A DNA stretch of 64,000 nucleotides from CAZYJR01 sp964647905 (GTDB lineage: Bacteria; Desulfobacterota; DSM-4660; Desulfatiglandales; HGW-15): NCBI GenBank assembly GCA_964647905.1, contig CAZYJR010000014.1, positions 1-64,000 of the forward strand, written 5' to 3'. The notes below the pieces were generated by a model. That model searched no databases and was not told the origin of the DNA. It saw nothing but the letters and a program-made list of their open reading frames with translations. Both the position numbers and the translations under genes were made by a program. Within the stretch, counting starts at the first letter, position 1; each line of letters begins with the position of its first letter. Positions 41,523 to 50,131 of the stretch are shown here, piece after piece.

Positions 41523-41568
41523 GCTCAATTATCCTCCATTCCACTGAAACCGTACTCGATGGATCGAT

Positions 41569-43068
41569 TCATTGATCACCCACAGCCCGGCCGAGGCGGG
41601 CCGAATCACGTGCGGGCTGCCTGGAAAAGCCCTTGAATTCCCCCTCCCAGACAGGGTCCATGGTCCTTTTCAGCTCCTCGTCATATGCGGACAGGCCCTC
41701 GTGATAGGCCCTGTCCTCCATTGCCTCGGCGGCAAAGTCGTCCGAGGGGCGAACCCCCGAATACCCCTCCAGGATTCCTTGTACCACTTCGTGGTGGTCC
41801 CTGATGGGGCATGGGAGGATCAGATTGCCTTTTTCCGCGCTCGACCTCTTGTAGGCGTAGCGGTCCTGCCAGTCCCTGATGCTCTTGAAGTAGTTCGAAT
41901 ACAGGATGTCATCGAGGCTTCCTCCCCTTTCGTAGACCTCCAGGACATTGTCACGGTGGTAGGGTATGAACACGCAGGGCATGACGTTTCCGTTCCAGTC
42001 AATGTAGAGGTACCCCCCGTTCCTGCCCGCGGCCAGGCACCCGTCCGTCATCACCCCCTGGTTCCAGAAGTCAATGTAATTGTATCCACCCTCCTTGATG
42101 GCCCATACATTCCTCCTGAACATCTCGAGCCTCTCTTCCGGGTTCACCATATCTTTCAGGGTATAGCCCCGGCCGATGGGCATGTACTGAAACAGCCAGC
42201 CGTAGAAGACCCCCTGCTCATCAAAACAGAACCTCAGAAAATCTCTGCTGGTGACCTCGTCCCAATTGTCCCGCGTCGCTTCCACGGAGATGCCGAAGGG
42301 GACCCCGGCCTCCCTCAGGAGCTCGAAGGCTTGGAGGATCTTCCTGAAGGTCCCCTTGCCGCGCCTCCGGTCGGTCTTTTCCTCGAAGCCCTCCAGGGAG
42401 ACGGCCGGCGTGATATTGCCGGCCTCTGCCATCCGTTCGGCCAGGGAGCGGTCGATCAGGGTTCCGTTGGTATACACCATGAAGAAGTTGTCATAGTTTT
42501 CCCGGGCAAGGTCCAACAGGCCCTTGCCATTGGAATCCCACAAAAAGGGCTCCCCTCCGGAGACCACGGTAAAGCGTGAATGCCAAAGGGCCGTCTTCTC
42601 CCTGACGATCCTGTGGGCGACATCATAGGGCAACGAGTTACCGGTACCGGCCGCGCTCCCTGCGTAGCATCCGGGACAGCTCAGGTTGCACCGGCGGGTG
42701 GGGCTCAGCACGATGAAGCTCGGATAGACCGACTCCTCCTTGTTCAGCTCCGACCTAAACTCTCTATGGGAGATGTCCTCCACGAATACGTTCCTCACGA
42801 ATACCTTGACCATCCTGCGAAACACCGCCGGGCTCATCATGCCGCTCCGCAGGTGATGTTCAGTAGTCCTCATGAGGTTCTTGACAAAGTGAAACTTGAG
42901 CTCCTGGGCCGGCCTCAGGGAGTCCTTCTCCTCTTCCACGATGGCCGTCCACAGCCTCTCCTCGGCCTTCTTGACCAGGAAGCTCATGACAGGTTTCTTG
43001 TCGGCTATCCACACCACCAAGTCGATGAATCTGCTCCATGCCTCAGTGGTTGCAGCCTTGCCTTTCAT
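41569..43068 (-). CDS. Radical SAM protein of the dehydratase-like locus
   Basis: A 499-residue protein with an N-terminal helical region (about 120 residues), the radical SAM site CNLSCPGC (in SPTRRCNLSCPGCYAGS), VSGGEPFLWDSNGKGLLDLA and a C-terminal part with NGNVMPCVFIPYHRDNV and LILPCPIRDHH, resembling a reduced SPASM domain. GGGGGTGAG precedes ATG 43068. The gene starts 4 bp after the activase stop and is probably last in the operon with the HgdC/HgdA/HgdB-like genes. The substrate is unknown; maturation of, or action on the product of, the dehydratase-like complex is a guess. Confidence 0.87.
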   Translation of the reverse strand: MKGKAATTEAWSRFIDLVVWIADKKPVMSFLVKKAEERLWTAIVEEEKDSLRPAQELKFHFVKNLMRTTEHHLRSGMMSPAVFRRMVKVFVRNVFVEDISHREFRSELNKEESVYPSFIVLSPTRRCNLSCPGCYAGSAAGTGNSLPYDVAHRIVREKTALWHSRFTVVSGGEPFLWDSNGKGLLDLARENYDNFFMVYTNGTLIDRSLAERMAEAGNITPAVSLEGFEEKTDRRRGKGTFRKILQAFELLREAGVPFGISVEATRDNWDEVTSRDFLRFCFDEQGVFYGWLFQYMPIGRGYTLKDMVNPEERLEMFRRNVWAIKEGGYNYIDFWNQGVMTDGCLAAGRNGGYLYIDWNGNVMPCVFIPYHRDNVLEVYERGGSLDDILYSNYFKSIRDWQDRYAYKRSSAEKGNLILPCPIRDHHEVVQGILEGYSGVRPSDDFAAEAMEDRAYHEGLSAYDEELKRTMDPVWEGEFKGFSRQPARDSARLGRAVGDQ

Positions 43069-43072
43069 GGTC

Positions 43073-43885
43073 TCACCCCCTCTCGGTTTTTTCTTCGGAC
43101 TTGAGCGCCATGTCCCTGGCACATACGGCGGCCCCCAAGGCACCCACCAGCTGCGGCTCCTCGGGGACGTTTACCGGCAGCCGGAAGAGCTCCTTTAGCG
43201 CCTCCACCATCCCCTGGTTCTTGGCCACTCCCCCGCTGAAGGTGATCTCGGGCCTGACCCTCAACCTCCGGCTCATCCCGAACACCCGCCTGGCTATGGA
43301 TTCGTGAAGCCCGCGGATTATTTCCTCGGGCTTGCGACCCTCGGCGATCAGCGAGATCACCTCTGACTCGGCGAACACCGTACACATGCTGCTTATGGGC
43401 ACCCCTTTGCCCGCCTCGAGTGACCGCCCGCCCATGTCCCCGAGCTCCGTCTCCAGGGCCGCGGCCATCACCTCCAGGAACCTCCCGGTCCCGGCGGCGC
43501 ACTTGTCGTTCATCGCGAAGTCGGTGACCTTTCCCGACTCATCCAGGGTGATCACCTTGCTGTCCTGCCCGCCGATGTCCACCACCGTCCTGGTGCCCGG
43601 AAAGAGGCGGCGAGCGCCCTTGGCATGGCACGTGATCTCCGTCACCTCGCGGTCGGCGAAAGGCACCCTGATTCGCCCGTATCCGGTGGCGACCGCCATG
43701 ACGATGCGGCCCTCGTCAACCCCCGCTTCCACGAGCGCCTGCGCCATGCACCTTCGGGCCGTCTCCCTGGGATTGGATCCGGTCCCGGCTATGGAATGCC
43801 CCAGGACTCCTCCGTGTTCATCCAGCAGGAGGGCCTCGGAGGAGAGGGATCCCACATCAATTCCCGCGTAGATTCCACCGGCCAT
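43073..43885 (-). CDS. 2-hydroxyacyl-CoA dehydratase-type activase (HgdC/BadF/YjiL family)
   Basis: A 270-residue ASKHA-fold ATPase with YAGIDVGSLSSEALLL (phosphate 1), TVVDIGGQDSKVITL and FSGGVAKNQGMVEALKE. Cys residues in MNDKCAAGTGRFLEVM and ISSMCTVFAESEV match those that bridge the single 4Fe-4S cluster of the HgdC dimer. Such activases use ATP to push an electron of very low potential into a partner. It starts 2 bp after the HgdA-like stop. Confidence 0.92.
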   Translation of the reverse strand: MAGGIYAGIDVGSLSSEALLLDEHGGVLGHSIAGTGSNPRETARRCMAQALVEAGVDEGRIVMAVATGYGRIRVPFADREVTEITCHAKGARRLFPGTRTVVDIGGQDSKVITLDESGKVTDFAMNDKCAAGTGRFLEVMAAALETELGDMGGRSLEAGKGVPISSMCTVFAESEVISLIAEGRKPEEIIRGLHESIARRVFGMSRRLRVRPEITFSGGVAKNQGMVEALKELFRLPVNVPEEPQLVGALGAAVCARDMALKSEEKTERG

Positions 43886-43887
43886 GA

Positions 43888-45138
43888 CTACCTCTGCATC
43901 TCCAGCATCGCCTGCAGCCTGATCCTTGTCTGCCCCGGGGAGTAATTATCAGGATCGGCGCCGTCGCCATAAAGTACTATATACGGAACACCCCTTTTTT
44001 TCAGCCGATCACCAATAACACCCGCACCCCCGCAGGACTGCCTGCACCCCCAGTGGGAAAAATGGATTACACCATCAATATGGTAATCCTCCACCATCTT
44101 CTCAACCGCCTCCGCCCTCCTCTCCAGCGGGCCGGACCAGACGTTGGAGACAATCTTGTCAGCCAGGCTCTCCAGGGGGCTCCAGGGATCCGGCTCGGGC
44201 CAATAGACATAGTTCGCCTCTTCGAATGCGACAGCCGCTCCTCCTTGCCCCAGCATCTCGAAGATATCATTCGGGTAGTAGGGGCGGATATGATGGAGCC
44301 AGAGCAGCCGGCTGCTTTCCCGGGGCAGGTATCCGCGTCCCTCCGCGGCTCTCGCCTCCACCCGGCGGCAGATGGCCTGGAAGAACTTGACCCCCCAAAG
44401 GGAGCCGGGGGCATAGAAATTCATTCCCGCCAGATAGCTGAGCGCCTCGCTGCCCGGGAAAGGCGCAGGAGAGGAGCGGCGCAAGCGGTTTATCCTCACC
44501 ATTAGCTCCCGGGCCCGGGAGGAGAGGCTGAGGACTTTGACAAAATCACGGGGGGCCGCATGCAGTCCAAGGAATCTTGAAGCTTCCTGCAGAAGGACCC
44601 GGAGCTGGCCCACAATATAATCCCGGGCGCCCTGGTCGCGGTCGTACGGGGGATCAAGGAAAAGGTGAGGGCATCCATACATCCCGGACAAGTAATTGAA
44701 GAACTTGTTCGAGCCTTCGCAGAGCTGGGACGAAGATATGATCAGGTCGGGCCTGGGAAGGTATCCGCCCAGGGCCAACCCAAGGGCGCAGCGGTAGAAT
44801 GAGCAGAGGTCGCCGGAAAGATGGGTGCGGCTCTCGGCGATCGCCTGCCTGCTCCTACCCAGGTGGGCGACCACGGCCGAGGTGATCTCCGGCATGAATG
44901 GGACCGCCCCGAGACCGTAGGCGATCTCCACAGGTGTAAAGGCGCTCATCCAGACGACCGGCTCCTTGCGGGAGTAAGCCCTGCCCGTGATATCAAGGAG
45001 AAACCGCATCCATATCTTGAACGCCTCGTTGTCCTCCCTGAGAGTCGCCGCGTCCAGAAAGGGACGTAGCAGGCGGTAGGCCCAGGGGTTCCGGACCAAC
45101 TTCCCCAGCACCCTCTCATTTGTCCGCTCGGCCTTCAT
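43888..45138 (-). CDS. 2-hydroxyacyl-CoA dehydratase-type subunit (HgdA/B, YjiM-like), larger
   Basis: A protein of about 416 residues of the dehydratase D-component family: WMSAFTPVEIAYGLGAVPFM, LIISSSQLCEGSNKFFNYLS, and the C-terminal HFSHWGCRQSCGGAGVIGD with SPGQTRIRLQAMLEMQR. The conserved cysteines would hold a 4Fe-4S or double-cubane cluster. ATG 45138 follows GGAGGGG and overlaps the preceding subunit gene by 23 bp; a longer frame to 45198 is less likely. With its partner it could form a heterodimeric radical dehydratase, a benzoyl-CoA-reductase-like enzyme or a double-cubane reductase. Confidence 0.87.
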   Translation of the reverse strand: MKAERTNERVLGKLVRNPWAYRLLRPFLDAATLREDNEAFKIWMRFLLDITGRAYSRKEPVVWMSAFTPVEIAYGLGAVPFMPEITSAVVAHLGRSRQAIAESRTHLSGDLCSFYRCALGLALGGYLPRPDLIISSSQLCEGSNKFFNYLSGMYGCPHLFLDPPYDRDQGARDYIVGQLRVLLQEASRFLGLHAAPRDFVKVLSLSSRARELMVRINRLRRSSPAPFPGSEALSYLAGMNFYAPGSLWGVKFFQAICRRVEARAAEGRGYLPRESSRLLWLHHIRPYYPNDIFEMLGQGGAAVAFEEANYVYWPEPDPWSPLESLADKIVSNVWSGPLERRAEAVEKMVEDYHIDGVIHFSHWGCRQSCGGAGVIGDRLKKRGVPYIVLYGDGADPDNYSPGQTRIRLQAMLEMQR

Positions 45139-46228
45139 TCCCCTCCAGCATCTCCAGAAACGCCTGGATCCGGGTCCTAATTCCACCGCCCGGATCATCC
45201 CTCCACTCGCCTTCGATGATAAGGACAGGCACTCCGAGGCCTTCCAGGGCGGTTCTCAGGGCCGGGGCCTCGTATAGGTAGGGATCGCAAAACTTGAGGG
45301 AATGGAAGATAATCCCCCTGGCCCCGCTCCTCGAGATCTCACCCCTTATGTAGTCCATCCTGCGCGCCGAGTCCCACATCCTGGCGCAGGGGGCCTTGTG
45401 CAGATAGGCCTCGCTCAGGACCGCCAGCGGATCCCCGGCAACAGGGATTTGGGGGCGGAAACGTCCGGCGGTACAAAGGTCGGCCGCCACCACCTCGCCC
45501 CCCGAATCCTCTAAGAGCCGCACCAAGCCGTCCCCGCATATAGGAGACCCTGAGACCATGACCTTGACACCCTTAGGCGGCTTGCTCGATCCTGCCTCCA
45601 GCTCTGAGACCACCGCCCCCAGGGCCCGGTTGAATTCCCGCCTTGGGACGCCGCAGCCTGAATTCACGATATGAAGAATATCGCTGCGCCGCAAGGGCGG
45701 ATCTCCCCGGCCCTGGAGCTCCAGGAGGCGGCTGCACAGAAACCCGGTCCGGTTGGCCTCTTCGATGGCCTGAAACAGGCGCTCGCCTGTGACCTCCACT
45801 CGATAAAACTCCTCTACGGCCCTTGCCAGCCTCTCCAGTCTTCCCCTGAAATAGTATAGAGCAGAGGGCCCTAAGACGCGGGGGAGGTCAAGCATGAAAG
45901 AAAACCCGGACCCGTGGTAATACCGCCATGCATCGTATACCCGCCTCATCCCGTCGCACGTGTTGACCATGACGATCCCGGTAAGCGACGAGAGTTCTCC
46001 GCTAACGGCTCTTCCCAGGGAGGCCTTTATCAGGGGGCAGAAGTTTGGATCCAGATACGCATCCCCGCCGGCCGGAGTCGGCTCGGGCATGATCCGCCTG
46101 GGCGTAAGCCCCGCCGCCTCCAGGATCTCCACCGGCAGGTAGGTGCAAGTCCAGCCCACTTCCCGAGATACCTGCCTCGATTCATCGAGCGCCAGCTTCT
46201 CTTTCCAGTACGACACGGAAACCGCCAC
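45116..46228 (-). CDS. 2-hydroxyacyl-CoA dehydratase-type subunit (HgdB-like), smaller
   Basis: A 370-residue protein of the same superfamily: VGWTCTYLPVEILEAAGLTP, IVMVNTCDGMRRVYDAWRYY, ILHIVNSGCGVPRREFNRAL, GIIFHSLKFCDPYLYEAPAL and TRIQAFLEMLEG. NTCDG and KFCDPY mark the cluster ligands. The GTG start at 46228 follows GGAGG. It is first in the operon HgdB-like, HgdA-like, activase, radical SAM, read from the promoter at 46256-46283. Confidence 0.87.
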   Translation of the reverse strand: MAVSVSYWKEKLALDESRQVSREVGWTCTYLPVEILEAAGLTPRRIMPEPTPAGGDAYLDPNFCPLIKASLGRAVSGELSSLTGIVMVNTCDGMRRVYDAWRYYHGSGFSFMLDLPRVLGPSALYYFRGRLERLARAVEEFYRVEVTGERLFQAIEEANRTGFLCSRLLELQGRGDPPLRRSDILHIVNSGCGVPRREFNRALGAVVSELEAGSSKPPKGVKVMVSGSPICGDGLVRLLEDSGGEVVAADLCTAGRFRPQIPVAGDPLAVLSEAYLHKAPCARMWDSARRMDYIRGEISRSGARGIIFHSLKFCDPYLYEAPALRTALEGLGVPVLIIEGEWRDDPGGGIRTRIQAFLEMLEGNEGRADK

Positions 46229-46255
46229 GATATCCTCCGGAGATAGTGTAAGTCC

Positions 46256-46283
46256 ATGCTATCACGAGCGACTTTCATGTCAA
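46256..46283 (-). promoter_or_regulatory. Promoter of the dehydratase-like operon
   Basis: On the minus strand TTGACA (46278-46283), 16 bp and TAGCAT (46256-46261) lie about 28 bp upstream of the GTG start. It faces away from the response-regulator promoter. Confidence 0.55.
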
Positions 46284-46308
46284 ACTGAATATAAGTATAA
46301 AGGCTCGC

Positions 46309-46338
46309 TTGACAATCCTGGTCCAAACGCAGCATACT
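46309..46338 (+). promoter_or_regulatory. Promoter of the response-regulator gene
   Basis: TTGACA (46309-46314), an 18-bp spacer and CATACT (46333-46338) lie about 75 bp upstream of ATG 46413. Confidence 0.5.
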
Positions 46339-46412
46339 AAGCTGGACTCTCAAGTTTACTAGACTGAGACTTAAAAACCAACTCTGATGTCAATTGAATC
46401 AGGAGGCTTGGT

Positions 46413-46895
46413 ATGGAAGAGCACTGGCTGTTGGATTACAAGAGGGTACTAGCGGTTGACGATGAGCAGGATATATTGGTATCGCTGAAAGATCTCCTCC
46501 CAATGTGTGAGGTGGTGACGGCTCAAGGCTTCGATAAGGCAAAGGAGCTTCTTGAAAATGAATATTTTGATATAGCCATTCTGGATATTATGGGAGTCGA
46601 TGGATATCAGTTATTGGAAATCGCCAAGAAGAGAAATGTAATCCCGGTAATGCTTACAGCACATGCCCTTACTCCCGAAGATCTGGAAAAATCCTATGCA
46701 AGAGGTACAGCCTCCTACATCCCCAAAGAGAGGATTTCAGACATAGCGACCTACCTGAATGACATCCTGGAGGCCGAGGAAAAAGGGAAAAGCCCCTGGT
46801 GGCGATGGCTGGACCGCCTCGAGGCATATTTCAACAAGCGATTCGGATCGGATTGGAAAAGAGAGGAAAGCACGCTCCTCAAGGACCTTAAGTAG
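46413..46895 (+). CDS. Single-domain response regulator
   Basis: A 160-residue receiver domain with the acidic pair in VLAVDDEQD, phospho-acceptor Asp in IAILDIMGVDGYQLL, Thr in VMLTAHALT and Lys in SYIPKERI, then a 35-residue charged tail (PWWRWLDRLEAYFNKRFG). There is no output domain, so it acts through protein contacts. AGGAGG precedes ATG 46413. Codon use is clearly more AT-rich than in neighbouring genes. The inverted repeat begins 2 bp after its stop codon. No histidine kinase is nearby. Confidence 0.9.
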   Translation: MEEHWLLDYKRVLAVDDEQDILVSLKDLLPMCEVVTAQGFDKAKELLENEYFDIAILDIMGVDGYQLLEIAKKRNVIPVMLTAHALTPEDLEKSYARGTASYIPKERISDIATYLNDILEAEEKGKSPWWRWLDRLEAYFNKRFGSDWKREESTLLKDLK

Positions 46896-46896
46896 T

Positions 46897-46964
46897 GTCC
46901 ATCCATAAATGAGTTCTAGGCACTAGCGAGTTTCCAGGGCAGAAATGAGCAATTTCTTCCAAGG
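46897..46964. repeat. Right copy of the inverted 66-68 bp repeat
   Basis: Starting GTCCATCCATAAATGAGTTC, this is the reverse complement of the copy at 38080-38147. The related sequence may continue to about 47090, where a GTACTCC/GGAGTAC hairpin (near 47000) and a long open minus-strand frame without known homology are seen. It probably marks the end of a mobile or repetitive element; I cannot name the family. Confidence 0.65.
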
Positions 46965-47249
46965 TCAAGGAGATCAAGGGGTTGGGAGGAGGCGTACTGG
47001 AGTACCTCGCACGACCAACCCTGCAGACCGACGCCGAGATTGGTAGAAAGGGCCACTTCTGGACGGAAACTAAGTAGCGAGCCGCCTGATCCCGGGAATC
47101 GCGCCCTGTTGGGAATGAGAGGACTCCTTGATATTCGCGGCCCTCGGAGCGCACCGGTTAGTGATAGGTGCGGAGTGCGTGCCCTTGGGCTCGGCCGCTC
47201 CCAGTGCGGCCCCAAACTCCCGGGGGAAAGGGAGCGGCGCCCGGCCGAG
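46965..47249. other. Intergenic stretch, probable continuation of the repeat element
   Basis: 285 bp between the right repeat and the metalloprotease-like gene. It contains an inverted GTACT/AGTAC pair near 47000 and otherwise GC-rich sequence. I see no gene, RNA or promoter I can support. Confidence 0.3.
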
Positions 47250-48086
47250 CTACCTGGACTGGTCCCGGATGCCGAGAAGCCTCAAGGCGGCCGCCTCCAG
47301 GCGCTCCTGAAAGCCTTCACCGGAGCCGGCCAGGCTGTCGGCAAAGCCGTTCAATTCCAAACGCTCCGCGGCGGGAAGCCAGGAAAAGGCGCGTGTCCAT
47401 TCCTCCTCCAGGGTCTTCGCCAGATCCTCGGACGCCCGCTTCACGGCCGCAACCGAGGCCAGGGTCTTGAGATAGAGGGAGAGCGCGAGCCTCCTGCCGG
47501 CCGGGGAGGGGGAAAGCTTGCCCCAGATTTCTCTCTCCCGCCTTACATCCTCCAAGTCGTGCCGGATAAGCGCAGCCTGCCCCTCGGAGAGCCCGAGCCC
47601 TCCAAGCCACTCCGCCACTTCCGCGTCCTTGACCGCGATGGAGAGGAGATACACATACTGCTGCAGCAGGGGGAAATCCATACCCGAGGCCCGGGCTGCA
47701 TCCTGTAATCTGGTGGTGAACCTAAACGCGTAGAATTCAGGGGAGCCGTGAAGGAACGCATGGGCCGCCTCGTGCTGGAGCGCCCCGCGGATCACGGTCT
47801 CGGGGAGCCCTTTTACGCGCTCCCTGCAGACGTGTATCCTCGGACCCCCGGCCCAGGCTTCATGAACCGCCAGAAAATCCTCCTCCCCTTCCGTGGAGAC
47901 GCCCAGCCTCTGCTTTTCCTCCTGCAGGAAGCCGATCATGGAATCCATCGACTCCCAGACCCTGACCTCCATTTCGGGAGGCTCCTCTTGCGCCCTCTCC
48001 AGGACCGAGTCCACGGTCCGGCGCACCTGCGCCATGAACTCCTCCGGCACCCGGCCCTCGGCTGCAACCTTGACCTTGTCTCCCAT
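47250..48086 (-). CDS. Putative zinc metallopeptidase (HEAAH motif), function unknown
   Basis: A 278-residue soluble protein with RGALQHEAAHAFLHGSPEFY. The HEAAH matches the HExxH zinc-binding motif of metallopeptidases, and a Glu follows within the next helix. The C-terminal half is helical (LEEEWTRAFSWLPAAERLEL). No signal peptide or further domain is seen. I cannot place it in a named peptidase family. It lies alone between the repeat and the XRE-cupin regulator gene. Confidence 0.7.
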   Translation of the reverse strand: MGDKVKVAAEGRVPEEFMAQVRRTVDSVLERAQEEPPEMEVRVWESMDSMIGFLQEEKQRLGVSTEGEEDFLAVHEAWAGGPRIHVCRERVKGLPETVIRGALQHEAAHAFLHGSPEFYAFRFTTRLQDAARASGMDFPLLQQYVYLLSIAVKDAEVAEWLGGLGLSEGQAALIRHDLEDVRREREIWGKLSPSPAGRRLALSLYLKTLASVAAVKRASEDLAKTLEEEWTRAFSWLPAAERLELNGFADSLAGSGEGFQERLEAAALRLLGIRDQSR

Positions 48087-48270
48087 AAAGGCCGCCCATC
48101 AAGAATCCTTCAACCGCTGTTCATACCCTACCTCATCCCGCCCCGGCCGACAATGGAGACGAATCCCGGCGGCATAGCGCCTCCATAGGAGACCATTCCC
48201 TGAGCGGATCCCCAAGAAAGTGCCCTCCACGAAGAGCGAGCCGGACGACTCAGGACCGCGGGCGGGCGAA

Positions 48271-48840
48271 TTACCAGTTCGGGGGGGTGTTAACGATTAT
48301 TATGACGCTCTCGGACTCACCGGGGTTGTGCCAGCTGTGGAGGGTTTCACTGCGGTATTGCATGAGGTCTCCTTCCTCCAAGTGGTATTCTTGATCGTTC
48401 AACCGAAAGACAGCCTCTCCGAGTATGACATACACCAGCTCTTCCCCGACGTGGCTCATGGGCATCTTGCGCCCCTCTCCCGGGGGGTTACGGTACAAGG
48501 TGGCCTGGAGGTTGCTGCTGCTCTTTCGGACGAGGGACTCGCAGTGCGCCGAGGAGCCCTCCACCTTGAGCGGCATGCCCTTCCCCTTCCTGGTCACGGT
48601 TCCCAGGCGCTGCCCGTCTTCCACCTCGAACAGGCGCACCATGCTGATTTCCAGGAAGGAGGTTATCTTCTTGAGATTTTCCACCGAGATGTTTGCCTTG
48701 CCGCCCTCGAGCTGGCTCAGGAAACTGACGCTCAGCTCGGTGGCCGATGCCAGTTTTTCGAGCGAGATCCTCTTTTCCTTTCTCACCCGGCGTATGCCTG
48801 CACCAAGGCCAAAGGTCCCAGCCCCCCCGTCCTGCTTCAT
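48271..48840 (-). CDS. XRE-cupin transcriptional regulator
   Basis: A protein of about 189 residues with an N-terminal helix-turn-helix (IRRVRKEKRISLEKLASATE, LSVSFLSQLEGGKANISV) and a C-terminal cupin sensor (PMSHVGEELVYVILGEAVFR, YHLEEGDLMQYRSETLHSWH). Family members such as PuuR sense small metabolites. ATG 48840 lies nine bases after AGGGAG; an in-frame TTG at 48879 behind GGAAGGGG is an alternative. It is divergent from the TRAP-AOR run, and the 213-bp space between holds a weak plus-strand promoter (TTGAAC, 17 bp, TAGAGT, 48992-49020). It is the likely local regulator. Confidence 0.88.
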   Translation of the reverse strand: MKQDGGAGTFGLGAGIRRVRKEKRISLEKLASATELSVSFLSQLEGGKANISVENLKKITSFLEISMVRLFEVEDGQRLGTVTRKGKGMPLKVEGSSAHCESLVRKSSSNLQATLYRNPPGEGRKMPMSHVGEELVYVILGEAVFRLNDQEYHLEEGDLMQYRSETLHSWHNPGESESVIIIVNTPPNW

Positions 48841-49092
48841 GACCCGCATCTCCCTAAGCACTTGATCCGATCGTTTCAAAGGCCCCTTCCGTCAAGCCGA
48901 GCAATGCTCGAGCCCCTCAGCGGGGAAAGGGATCTCGCCCCAAGACTGGATACCCGCATTTACCACGAATACTTAAAATAGTAAAAGCTGATTGAACACT
49001 ATACTCTCTCATGGTAGAGTTTCACTCGAGTTCGGTCAACAACCCCGGCGACGGTACACAAACCACTCTCAACCCTATCAAGGAGGTTCCTC

Positions 49093-50115
49093 ATGAAGAT
49101 CAAAAGACCGGTAATATGGCTTGTTTCATTGCTGGCGGCGTGTACACTCGCTTTTCCGGCCGTCGCCGCCGACGAACCCATAGTGATGAAGTTCGGCCTT
49201 GCAGCGCCCGACATAAACCCGAGCTTTTGGGCCACTCATTACAATATGTTCAAGTATGAAGTGGAAAGGCAGTCAAACGGCAGACTCAAGGTGGAGTTGA
49301 TCTGGGGAGGGGCTCTGGGAAGCCCGGCTGACCGGATGAAACAGGTCATGATGGGGCAGATTCAAGGCGCTGATACGGCTGAAGGCCCCATTGCACAGGT
49401 CTTCAAGCCCGTTCAGGTGCTCTCCATTCCCTATCTGTTTGAAGACGTCCACCAGGCCTGGAGGGTCTATGACGGCCCTTTCATTGATAAACTCAACGAA
49501 GAGATGCGCGAGAAGACCGGGCTGCGCGTGCTCCACTGGTGGGAATCGGGAGGATTCAAGCAGTGGACCAATTCCAGTAGACCAATAAGGAAGCCCGAGG
49601 ACATGAAGGGGCTCAAAATGAGAGTCATGCCGTCTCCCATCTTCCAGAAATTGGTCTCCAGCCTGGGGGGATCACCGACGCCGATAAGCTTCGGGGAGCT
49701 TTACGGGGCCTTGAAGAACAAGACGGTGGACGGCCAGAACAACGCATTGTCTCTTGTCCATCTCTTCAAGTATTACCAGGTGCAGAAGTACGTGACCATC
49801 GACAATCATGTCTACGCCGTATCCTCGATGCTTATCAACGACAAATTCTACCGCTCCCTGCCTGAAGAACTCAGGCAGGTGATAGATAAGGCGCAGAAGA
49901 TCGCCCTCTCCGTCAACCGGGGCGTCTCCGGTTACACGAATCACATGGCTATCGAAGGCTTGAAAAATGAGGGCATGGAGATCCACGAGCTAACGGAATC
50001 GGAAAGGGCGGAGTTCAAGGCCGAGGCCCAGGCCCCGGTGGTTGAATGGCTCCGGGATGAAGTGGGCGATGAGTGGGTGGATGGGATGATGGACGCCGCC
50101 AGAGCCGCCAGATAG
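49093..50115 (+). CDS. dctP: TRAP transporter solute-binding protein (DctP)
   Basis: A 340-residue periplasmic protein with a signal peptide (VIWLVSLLAACTLAFPAVA) and the DctP fold: VELIWGGALGSPADRMKQVM, MKGLKMRVMPSPIFQKLVSS and GALKNKTVDGQNNALSLV. The Arg in KMRVMPSP corresponds to the residue that binds the ligand carboxylate in DctP proteins, so an organic acid is likely. AAGGAGG precedes ATG 49093. It is the first gene of the TRAP-AOR operon. Confidence 0.93.
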   Translation: MKIKRPVIWLVSLLAACTLAFPAVAADEPIVMKFGLAAPDINPSFWATHYNMFKYEVERQSNGRLKVELIWGGALGSPADRMKQVMMGQIQGADTAEGPIAQVFKPVQVLSIPYLFEDVHQAWRVYDGPFIDKLNEEMREKTGLRVLHWWESGGFKQWTNSSRPIRKPEDMKGLKMRVMPSPIFQKLVSSLGGSPTPISFGELYGALKNKTVDGQNNALSLVHLFKYYQVQKYVTIDNHVYAVSSMLINDKFYRSLPEELRQVIDKAQKIALSVNRGVSGYTNHMAIEGLKNEGMEIHELTESERAEFKAEAQAPVVEWLRDEVGDEWVDGMMDAARAAR

Positions 50116-50131
50116 GGGCCCCGGAGGGAGC

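Noticed and set aside
46888..47154. Minus-strand frame of 88 codons over the right repeat
   Set aside because: Its end is made of the inverted repeat itself and no protein family is recognisable. I treat the region as repeat DNA, though part of a transposon gene cannot be excluded.
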